Assembly (NCBI GenBank): GCA_023433965.1
Contig: JAEYTQ010000451.1
Location: forward strand, 1-5,956
From: Pseudomonadota bacterium
GTDB lineage: Bacteria > Pseudomonadota > Alphaproteobacteria > Rhizobiales > Xanthobacteraceae
Length of the DNA stretch: 5,956 bases
Reading direction: 5' to 3'
This document shows positions 1 to 5,073 of this stretch, piece after piece. Position numbers and translations under genes: made by a program. The notes below the pieces were generated by a model. That model did no database searches, was not told where the DNA came from, and was given only the letters and a program-made list of their open reading frames with translations. Position 1 is the stretch's first letter, and every line of letters starts with the position of its first letter.

Positions 1-1235
1 TGCGGTCGCAAGGCCGTGACGTGCCGGCTGGAGGTGAGGCCCTCATCAACGAGGATGGCGTTACCGGGCATCGCCTCGACCATCTGCAGCACCAGGAAGT
101 CCGGATCGATCGGCGTACGGCCCGCGCTCTTGCTGATCTGCTCGACCAGCGCGGCGCGACGCGCGGTCCAGTTGTTCGGCGCAAGCTCGGCGAGGCGCCG
201 TTTTGCGCGGCCCGCGAGCGTCGTCCCGCCCATTTCCTTCAACAGGGGAATCAGCGCGCGCAGCGTTTCCTTCAGATCCGCCTTCAGCGCGATCTCGGCG
301 CCGTAGTTCTTGGCGATCTCCCAATCGACGAGGCCGATCTGCACGATGCCGAGCCCGTCCGGCAGCGCATCGACCTCGCTATAAACCGACATCCGCAAGG
401 GATCGCCGCCGAGCGCGATCAGCAGATCATAAGGCGCAAGCGTGTCGCGCGCGACCTTCTGCACGCGCGCCAGCGTGCCGGCGAAGCTCGGGCTTTCAGA
501 GAGGAAGTGCGCGCCATAAGGGGTCGACGATTGGTAAGCGGCCGCGCCAAGCAGCTCGCCGAATTCGGCGGCCTCTTTCAGCGCATCGCTCTTGACCACC
601 TCGTCCATGGTGATGATCACCGGGCGTTCGGCCTTGAGCAGGCGTGCGGCGAGCGCCCGCAATGCCTCGTCCGACGGCCTTGCGCGCGCATCGACGCGGG
701 TGGAGCGGCCGAGGTCGATGCCGGCCTCGCTGTTGAGGATGTCGCCGGGCAGCGAGATGAACACGGGCCCGGTCGGCGGCGTGGTCGCGACCTTGGCGGC
801 GCGGCGCACGATCCGCGGCAGGTCCTCCAGCCGCGTCACCTCGACCGCCCATTTCACCAGCGGCTCGGCCATGCGCACCAGTGGGCCGTAGAGCACCGGC
901 TCCATCAGCCCGTGGCCCTGCTCCTGCTGGCCCGCGATCAGGATCATCGGTGTGCCCGTGAACTGGGCGTTGTAGAGCGAGCCCATGGCATTGCCGAGGC
1001 CGGGCGCGACATGGACGTTGCAGGCGACGAGCTTGCCGGAAGCGCGGCTATAGCCGTCGGCAATCGCGACCACCAGGCTCTCTTGCATTGCCATCACGTA
1101 GGTGAGATCGGGATGATCCTTCAGCGCATGCATGATCGGCAGCTCGGTGGTCCCGGGATTGCCGAAAAGGTGCGTGACGCCTTCGTCCTTGAGCAACGCG
1201 AGAAAAGCGGAGCGGCCGGTGATCTTGTTCTTCAT
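1..1235 (-). CDS. ThDP-dependent enzyme, benzoylformate decarboxylase-like (partial, C-terminus outside window)
   Basis: This is a thiamine-diphosphate enzyme of the superfamily that includes benzoylformate decarboxylase, acetolactate synthase and related 2-keto acid decarboxylases. 411 codons are visible of a family length near 530-560, and the frame runs open off the left edge. The N-terminal pyrimidine-binding domain (about residues 1-170) contains GNPGTTELP at 25-33, the cofactor-activating glutamate Glu52 in AMQES, and NVHVAPGLGNAMG at 73-85, whose His75 matches the catalytic His70 of Pseudomonas benzoylformate decarboxylase. A central domain follows, and the last visible part enters the pyrophosphate-binding domain (DEGLTSSRH, 397-405); the GDG metal-binding motif would lie outside the window. 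By-eye alignment puts Ser283 (RMSVY) where benzoylformate decarboxylase has its second catalytic histidine (His281), so the substrate may differ. The start is ATG at 1235, preceded by GGAGG at 1240-1244 with a 4-nt spacer. An acetolactate synthase-like label is the main alternative. The family is secure, the substrate is not. Confidence 0.85.
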   Translation of the reverse strand, partial: MKNKITGRSAFLALLKDEGVTHLFGNPGTTELPIMHALKDHPDLTYVMAMQESLVVAIADGYSRASGKLVACNVHVAPGLGNAMGSLYNAQFTGTPMILIAGQQEQGHGLMEPVLYGPLVRMAEPLVKWAVEVTRLEDLPRIVRRAAKVATTPPTGPVFISLPGDILNSEAGIDLGRSTRVDARARPSDEALRALAARLLKAERPVIITMDEVVKSDALKEAAEFGELLGAAAYQSSTPYGAHFLSESPSFAGTLARVQKVARDTLAPYDLLIALGGDPLRMSVYSEVDALPDGLGIVQIGLVDWEIAKNYGAEIALKADLKETLRALIPLLKEMGGTTLAGRAKRRLAELAPNNWTARRAALVEQISKSAGRTPIDPDFLVLQMVEAMPGNAILVDEGLTSSRHVTALRP

Positions 1236-1239
1236 GCTT

Positions 1240-1244
1240 CCTCC
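1240..1244 (-). promoter_or_regulatory. Shine-Dalgarno for the ThDP enzyme
   Basis: GGAGG on the minus strand, 4 nt before the ATG at 1235. It is a strong match to the anti-Shine-Dalgarno sequence and fixes the start of the partial ThDP-enzyme gene. I see no convincing -35/-10 pair in the roughly 100 bp upstream of it (1245-1345). Confidence 0.8.
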
Positions 1245-1345
1245 AGGAGCGGACGTTGCCGCAAGGACTGAAAACATGATGGCCGAAGTCCCGGTGTGCG
1301 CGCAAGCAAGCGCGGTCATGGCTGCGTTGCGTAGGACGGTCGCGT

Positions 1346-1392
1346 GTCCCGGACGCGACGGAACGTGCAGCGTTGCGGCGCAGAGCCGGGAC
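1346..1392. repeat. Intergenic hairpin-forming palindrome (first of a pair)
   Basis: The arms GTCCCGG (1346-1352) and CCGGGAC (1386-1392) are perfect 7-bp inverted repeats. A smaller inverted repeat, AACG (1362-1365) and CGTT (1371-1374), sits between them. The unit lies in the 257-bp gap between the GFA-like gene and the ThDP-enzyme gene. Its form resembles the short palindromic intergenic repeats scattered through Bradyrhizobium-type genomes; that family assignment is from memory. It has no T-run, so it is not a classical intrinsic terminator. Confidence 0.65.
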
Positions 1393-1424
1393 CCAGATTA
1401 GCTCCGAGGGCGCCGAAGCATGGG

Positions 1425-1469
1425 CCCCGGCCCAGCAGCGCACCGCTTCGCGCTGCGCAGCGTCCGGGG
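1425..1469. repeat. Intergenic hairpin-forming palindrome (second of a pair)
   Basis: The outer arms CCCCGG (1425-1430) and CCGGGG (1464-1469) enclose a perfect inner 7-bp stem, GCAGCGC (1435-1441) with GCGCTGC (1450-1456), around an 8-nt loop. It begins about 24 bp beyond the stop codon of the GFA-like gene on the minus strand, so its RNA hairpin would form at the 3' end of that transcript and could act as a stability element or attenuate read-through. There is no following T-run. It resembles dispersed Bradyrhizobium-type palindromic repeats, which is inference from memory. Confidence 0.65.
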
Positions 1470-1492
1470 AACGAGACTGAGCACGCGGCGCG

Positions 1493-2002
1493 CTACATCT
1501 CCTCGCGCCCGAGCTCGAACGGATCTTCGCCGCCCGCGCGCTTCTTCTTTTTCGAGCGTTGCCAGACCACGCCCGGAAAACCCTTCAGTGGCACCAACGG
1601 CTCGCCGGTATAGGCCCATTCCTGAAGCTCTTCGATGGCGATGTGATAGAGCGGCTGCCGGCCGGTGCGCTCCTTGAACAGCGCGCGCGGGATGTTGACC
1701 ATGTGCGGGCCCCGCGGGCGCTCGTACACGACGGGCGTGCCGCAATGCGCGCAGAAGCTGCGGGCGGTCTTCGTCGCCTTGTCCTCGTAGCGGGTCAGCG
1801 CGGTCTTGCCGGAGGTGATGCGGAAGCGCTTCTTCCAGCTGCCGACATAGGTCGCATAGGCCGCGCCATGGGCGCGACGGCTCGCCACGGAATGATCATG
1901 CCAGGCCCAGCGCGCGGGGACGTCGATCTCGAAGGTGACCTTGCCGCAAAGGCATTGGCCGGTGGCTATACCTGCGGCAGCTGCGGCTTTGGCTGCGGCC
2001 AT
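1493..2002 (-). CDS. GFA-family (CENP-V/GFA fold) protein lacking the catalytic zinc cysteines
   Basis: The protein has the fold of glutathione-dependent formaldehyde-activating enzyme (Gfa), which in Paracoccus promotes S-hydroxymethylglutathione formation, although most family members have no proven activity. Residue numbers here count from an upstream ATG at 2023; subtract 7 for the preferred 169-aa product. Structural zinc ligands are present: Cys24 and Cys26 (GQCLCGKV) and Cys91 and Cys94 (SFCAHCGTP). The usual central CxCxxC catalytic zinc motif is replaced by Asp43-His44-Ser45-x-x-Ser48 within WHDHSVASRRAHG, while the flanking RRA-x-G and the following YATYVG remain typical. The C-terminus has a basic run (SKKKKR, 157-162) and an acidic tail. 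The preferred start is ATG 2002, which has GGAGAG 7 nt upstream; ATG 2023 has no ribosome-binding site. The fold is confident. Formaldehyde activation is doubtful given the lost ligands. Confidence 0.85.
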   Translation of the reverse strand: MAAAKAAAAAGIATGQCLCGKVTFEIDVPARWAWHDHSVASRRAHGAAYATYVGSWKKRFRITSGKTALTRYEDKATKTARSFCAHCGTPVVYERPRGPHMVNIPRALFKERTGRQPLYHIAIEELQEWAYTGEPLVPLKGFPGVVWQRSKKKKRAGGEDPFELGREEM

Positions 2003-2009
2003 GGGAATT

Positions 2010-2015
2010 CTCTCC
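2010..2015 (-). promoter_or_regulatory. Shine-Dalgarno deciding the GFA-like start
   Basis: GGAGAG on the minus strand, 7 nt before the ATG at 2002. The alternative in-frame ATG at 2023 is preceded by an A/T-rich stretch with no purine-rich site, so translation most likely begins at 2002 and the seven upstream codons are not translated. Confidence 0.75.
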
Positions 2016-2043
2016 GTCGTCATGCACGCTAGAATATACGATC

Positions 2044-2148
2044 GTCATTCCGGGGCGCGACGAAGTCGCGAACCCGGAATCCATTGGGCGGCAAGCCAAG
2101 ACGTGAGATGGATTCCGGGCTCGACGCTCCGCGTCGCCCCGGAATGAC
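2044..2148. repeat. Nested ~105-bp palindromic intergenic repeat
   Basis: The outer arms GTCATTCCGGGGCG (2044-2057) and CGCCCCGGAATGAC (2135-2148) are a perfect 14-bp inverted repeat. The inner arms CCCGGAATCCAT (2073-2084) and ATGGATTCCGGG (2108-2119) are a perfect 12-bp inverted repeat. Each flank between outer and inner arms holds its own mini-hairpin: CGCGAC-GAA-GTCGCG (2056-2070) and CGACGC-TCC-GCGTCG (2122-2136). The whole can fold as a cloverleaf-like structure with a central loop at 2085-2107. It fills the gap between the ene reductase stop and the GFA-like gene on the same strand. The pattern matches in style the abundant dispersed palindromes of Bradyrhizobium/Rhodopseudomonas genomes (from memory). 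No coding capacity is seen. Confidence 0.9.
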
Positions 2149-2156
2149 AGCGAGAC

Positions 2157-3284
2157 CTACGCCGGCGTCAGCTCGTCATAAACGGGATAGTCCGTGTACC
2201 CCTTTTCCTCACCGCTATAGAACGTCGCGCGGTTGTACGGCGTGATCGGGTAGCCGTGCTCGAGACGGCGCGGCAGATCGGGATTGGAGATGAAGATGCG
2301 GCCGAAGGCGATGATGTCCGCATGTCCTTCGGCGATCGCCGCATTCGCGCTCTCCCCGGTGAAGCCGCCGGCGGTCATCAGCACGCCGCTGTAGAGCGGG
2401 CGGAACAACACCATCGCGGACGGCACGTTCTGCCAGTTGACCTCGGCGCGACCCGAGCCGCTGGAGCGCGGCTCGATGAAATGCAGGTACGCCAGACCCA
2501 GCTTGTCGAGCGCCGTCACGACATGGGTGTAGAGCGGCATCGGATCGGGCTCGCCGGAATCATTGGCGATGCCATAGGGCGACAGCCGCACGCCGACGCG
2601 GTTCGCGCCCCAGACCTCGATCGCGGCCTGGGTCACCTCGAGCAGCAGCCGCGCGCGGTTCTCGATCGAGCCGCCATATTGATCGGTGCGCTGGTTGCTG
2701 CGCGATTGCAGGAACTGCTCGAGCAGATAGCCGTTGGCGCCGTGGATCTCGACGCCGTCGAAACCGGCGGCTAGCGCATTCTTCGCGCCCTGCCTGAAAG
2801 CCTCGACGATGCCCTTGACCTCGTCGGTCTCCAGCGCGCGCGGCGTCTCGTAGTCCGAGATCTTGCCGTCGGCGGTCATCGCCTTCATCCCTTCGGCCTT
2901 GATCGGGATCGCCGACGCCGAAACCGGCAGCTCCCCGCCGTGGAAGGAGGAATGCGAGACGCGGCCAACATGCCAGAGCTGGAGGAAGATGATTCCGCCC
3001 TTGGCATGCACGGCGTCCGTCACCTTCCGCCAGCCGGCGATCTGCGCTTCCGAATAGATGCCGGGTGTCGCCGGGTTGCCGCGGCCGTGCGAGAGCACCG
3101 GCGAGGCTTCGGCGATGATCAGGCCGCCTTTCGTCGCACGCTGGCCGTAATATTCGGCGTTGAGCGGCCGCGGCGAAAAGCTCTCGCGCTCGGCACGCAT
3201 GCGCGTCAGCGGCGCCATCGCGACGCGATGCGCAAGCTTGTACGGACCGACCTGCAACGGCCTAAACAACGCTTCGAATTTCAT
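2157..3284 (-). CDS. Old Yellow Enzyme-family alkene reductase (NemA-like)
   Basis: FMN-dependent cytosolic TIM-barrel oxidoreductase that reduces the C=C bond of enones, enals, maleimides or nitro compounds using NAD(P)H. The 375-aa product has the usual length for the family. Counting from the chosen start, it shows MAPLTR (23-28, FMN contact), an AEYYGQR helix (43-49), LQLWHVGR (101-108), and EIHGANGYLLEQFL with His181 and Asn184 (substrate hydrogen bonds) and Tyr186 (proton donor in the Old Yellow Enzyme mechanism). Then come QYGGSIENRARLLLE and, near the end, AFGRIFISNPDLPRRL (FMN phosphate region). The start at ATG 3284 fits family N-termini (MKFEALFRPLQVG) and has GGGGA 4 nt upstream. 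An in-frame ATG at 3320 would add 12 residues that do not resemble family N-termini and has no ribosome-binding site. It lies 107 bp downstream of the aldehyde dehydrogenase on the same strand. The family is near certain; the physiological substrate is unknown. Confidence 0.95.
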   Translation of the reverse strand: MKFEALFRPLQVGPYKLAHRVAMAPLTRMRAERESFSPRPLNAEYYGQRATKGGLIIAEASPVLSHGRGNPATPGIYSEAQIAGWRKVTDAVHAKGGIIFLQLWHVGRVSHSSFHGGELPVSASAIPIKAEGMKAMTADGKISDYETPRALETDEVKGIVEAFRQGAKNALAAGFDGVEIHGANGYLLEQFLQSRSNQRTDQYGGSIENRARLLLEVTQAAIEVWGANRVGVRLSPYGIANDSGEPDPMPLYTHVVTALDKLGLAYLHFIEPRSSGSGRAEVNWQNVPSAMVLFRPLYSGVLMTAGGFTGESANAAIAEGHADIIAFGRIFISNPDLPRRLEHGYPITPYNRATFYSGEEKGYTDYPVYDELTPA

Positions 3285-3288
3285 GGGG

Positions 3289-3293
3289 TCCCC
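3289..3293 (-). promoter_or_regulatory. Weak Shine-Dalgarno for the ene reductase
   Basis: GGGGA on the minus strand, 4 nt before the ATG at 3284. With the family-typical N-terminus it favours this start over the ATG at 3320. It is part of the small palindrome GGGGTCCCC (3285-3293), and its spacing is short, so initiation may be modest. Confidence 0.5.
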
Positions 3294-3327
3294 GAATATC
3301 TGTGAAAGGATGCGGATCATAGAGCGA

Positions 3328-3355
3328 GGGGCGGCACCGTAAAAGGCACCGCCCC
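3328..3355. repeat. Imperfect hairpin between aldehyde dehydrogenase and ene reductase
   Basis: GGGGCGG (3328-3334) and CCGCCCC (3349-3355) form a 7-bp GC-rich stem. A CC/GG pair could extend it after a two-base internal mismatch, and the apex is A/T-rich. On the minus strand it lies 37 bp past the aldehyde dehydrogenase stop and 44 bp before the ene reductase start. No T-run follows in that direction, so it is at best a weak or Rho-assisted terminator or an RNA processing/stability element. Confidence 0.45.
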
Positions 3356-3391
3356 AAGCGAATATTCTCTCTGACGGAACGCGACAGAGCG

Positions 3392-4888
3392 TTACGCCGT
3401 CTTGATCCAGACGGCCTTCACGTTGAGGTATTCCTCGACGTGCTGCTTGCCGGATTCACGGCCGTAGCCGCTCATCTTGTAGCCGCCGAACGGCACGGCC
3501 GGATCCATCGCCTGATAGCAGTTCACCCAGACCGAGCCGGCACGCAGGCTCTTCGCCACTGCATGCGCCTTGCTGACATCGCGTGTCCACAGGCCGGAGC
3601 CGAGGCCGAACGTGGTGTTGTTGGCGCGCTTGACCAGCTCGTCCATGTCCTTGAAGGCGATCGCGGAAATGACGGGCCCGAAAATCTCCTCCTGCGCGAT
3701 ACGCATGTTGTCCTCGACGCCCGCGAACACCGTCGGCGAGACAAAGAAGCCCTTCGACAACGCGCCCTCGGTGACTCGTCCGCCGCCGGCGAGCGCCTTC
3801 GCGCCTTCCTTCTGGCCGATATCGAGATAGCCGGTGACGCGCTCCAGCTGCTGCTCGGAGACGAGCGGGCCGATCTGCACGTTGGGATCGAGACCGTTGC
3901 CGACCTGCAGCTTCTTGCCGAACTCGGCGACGCGGCCGACGAATTCGTCATAGATCGCGTGCTCGACGAACAGGCGCGTTCCGGCGCTGCAGATCTGCCC
4001 TGAATTGGCGAACACCGCCATCGCCGCACCCGGCACGGCTGCGTCGAGATCGGCATCGGCGAACACGATGTCCGGCGACTTGCCGCCGAGCTCGAGCGAA
4101 ACGCGCTTGAGATTGCCGGCGGACGCACGGATGATCGACTGACCCGTGACATGCGAGCCGGTGAAGGCGACCTTGTCGACGTCGTGATGCGAAGCCAGCG
4201 CCGCGCCCACGGTCTCGCCGTATCCGGGCACGACGTTGACGACGCCGGGCGGCACGCCCGCCTCCATCGCCAGCTCGGCAATGCGCAGCGACGTCAGCGG
4301 CGCCTCTTCGGCGGGCTTGAGCACCACGGTGCAGCCGGTCGCGATCGCAGGACCGATCTTCCAGATCGTTGCGGTGAGCGGGCCGTTCCAGGGGATGATG
4401 GCGCCAACGACGCCGACCGGCTCCTTCAGCGTGTAGGAGAATATCTCGCCGGGCAGCGAGTTCTCGATCGTCTCGCCGTGGATCGCCGTGGTCTGGCCGG
4501 CGTAGTACCGCAGCATGCCGACGGCGCGCAGGCGGTAGGCGCGGGTGCGGCTGAGCGGCGCGCCCATGTCGAGCGTGTCGAGCTGCGACAATTCGTCGAA
4601 ATTCTTCTCGACGAGATCGGCGAGCCTCAAGAGCAGGTTCTGCCGCTCGAACGGCTTGACCTTGCTCCAGGGGCCTTCGAACGCACGGCGGGCGGCGGCG
4701 ACCGCGCGATCGATGTCTTCCTTGTCACCCTCGGCGACGGTTGCGAGCAGCTCGCCGGTCGCGGGATTGCGGGTCTCGAAGCGCTTGCCCGAGGCTGCAT
4801 CGACCCACTTGCCGTCGATCAGCATCTGCTTGTAGGACCCGTTGGCGAACGGATGGCGCGTGATCGGAATAGCCTGCGACACAGCCAT
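3392..4888 (-). CDS. Aldehyde dehydrogenase family protein, NAD-dependent
   Basis: Cytosolic enzyme oxidising an aldehyde to the carboxylic acid with NAD(P)+. The 498-aa length is typical of the class 1/2, betaine-aldehyde-like branch. All key residues are present: Asn168 (PWNGP, oxyanion hole), Lys191 and Glu194 (KPAEEAPLTS), the nucleotide loop FTGSHVTG (242-249), the general base Glu266 (LELGGKSPD), the catalytic thiol Cys300 (NSGQICSAGTR) and Glu401 (EEIFGPV). The C-terminus carries PFGGYKMSGYGRE (466-478). Glu194 matches the residue that usually goes with NAD+ preference in this branch. ATG 4888 is preceded by AGGGAG (4896-4901) with a 7-nt spacer. The gene diverges from the short-chain dehydrogenase at 5074 and is followed on its own strand by the ene reductase. 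The family is certain; the substrate cannot be assigned from sequence alone (betaine, phenylacetaldehyde and other aldehydes are all possible). Confidence 0.97.
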   Translation of the reverse strand: MAVSQAIPITRHPFANGSYKQMLIDGKWVDAASGKRFETRNPATGELLATVAEGDKEDIDRAVAAARRAFEGPWSKVKPFERQNLLLRLADLVEKNFDELSQLDTLDMGAPLSRTRAYRLRAVGMLRYYAGQTTAIHGETIENSLPGEIFSYTLKEPVGVVGAIIPWNGPLTATIWKIGPAIATGCTVVLKPAEEAPLTSLRIAELAMEAGVPPGVVNVVPGYGETVGAALASHHDVDKVAFTGSHVTGQSIIRASAGNLKRVSLELGGKSPDIVFADADLDAAVPGAAMAVFANSGQICSAGTRLFVEHAIYDEFVGRVAEFGKKLQVGNGLDPNVQIGPLVSEQQLERVTGYLDIGQKEGAKALAGGGRVTEGALSKGFFVSPTVFAGVEDNMRIAQEEIFGPVISAIAFKDMDELVKRANNTTFGLGSGLWTRDVSKAHAVAKSLRAGSVWVNCYQAMDPAVPFGGYKMSGYGRESGKQHVEEYLNVKAVWIKTA

Positions 4889-4908
4889 GGCTGCACTCCC
4901 TGTCAGGT

Positions 4909-4926
4909 GATTGATTTAAATCGATC
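4909..4926. promoter_or_regulatory. Candidate operator: 18-bp palindrome in divergent intergenic region
   Basis: GATTGATTTAAATCGATC is an inverted repeat broken at one pair of positions, around the perfect 10-bp core GATTTAAATC (4913-4922). It is an A/T-rich island in a GC-rich region and lies 21 bp upstream of the aldehyde dehydrogenase ATG, between two divergent genes. Size and symmetry suit a dimeric regulator of the TetR, MarR or GntR type. No regulator gene lies in the window, so the binding protein is unknown. Confidence 0.45.
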
Positions 4927-4936
4927 TGGGCGGGAT

Positions 4937-4965
4937 CGTTACGCTGGAGGATACAGCCGCGCCAA
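4937..4965 (-). promoter_or_regulatory. Possible weak sigma-70-type promoter for the aldehyde dehydrogenase
   Basis: On the minus strand TTGGCG (4960-4965) and GTAACG (4937-4942) are separated by 17 nt, the ideal spacer. The -35 matches well and the -10 poorly. The predicted transcription start, near 4930, would put the 18-bp palindrome at 4909-4926 just inside the transcript, a classical repressor position. This is pattern matching only. Confidence 0.25.
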
Positions 4966-5035
4966 AGAGGCGTAAAGGCAGCTCCCAACGAAGACCTCCC
5001 ATGCCGACTTGTGCAGGGTCGCGCAGCCGCCATGT

Positions 5036-5041
5036 TATGAT
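5036..5041 (+). promoter_or_regulatory. Possible -10 element for the short-chain dehydrogenase
   Basis: TATGAT on the plus strand, 32 nt before the ATG at 5074, is a good -10-like hexamer. The nearest -35-like hexamer, TTGTGC at 5009-5014, leaves a 21-nt spacer, longer than normal, so a standard promoter is not demonstrated. Confidence 0.25.
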
Positions 5042-5073
5042 TCGAGCACGCCACTGTTGCGGAGAGCGATCCC

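Noticed and set aside
21..1271. 416-codon open frame on the plus strand opposite the ThDP-enzyme gene
   Set aside because: It is rich in Arg, His, Ala and Asp with no recognisable motif, as expected for the antisense of a high-GC gene. The minus-strand frame carries clear ThDP-family motifs and a strong ribosome-binding site.
1425..1469. Intrinsic terminator for the GFA-like gene
   Set aside because: The stem is strong but no T-run follows it on the minus strand, so it is listed as a repeat rather than a terminator.
2044..2148. Insertion-sequence ends or a CRISPR-like array
   Set aside because: There is no transposase frame between the arms and no regularly spaced direct repeats. The structure is a compact palindrome about 105 bp long.
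3523..4281. 252-codon minus-strand frame inside the aldehyde dehydrogenase gene
   Set aside because: It is a shifted frame of the real gene with a Ser/Arg-rich composition typical of an out-of-frame high-GC translation.
4950..4966. Sigma-54 promoter suggested by TGGCGCGG on the minus strand
   Set aside because: The GC half-motif about 5 nt downstream (TTGC) is missing, so the -24/-12 pattern is not met.
4151..4975. 274-codon plus-strand frame opposite the aldehyde dehydrogenase N-terminal half
   Set aside because: Low-complexity Arg/Ala/Gly/Asp composition and complete overlap with an unambiguous aldehyde dehydrogenase make it an antisense shadow.
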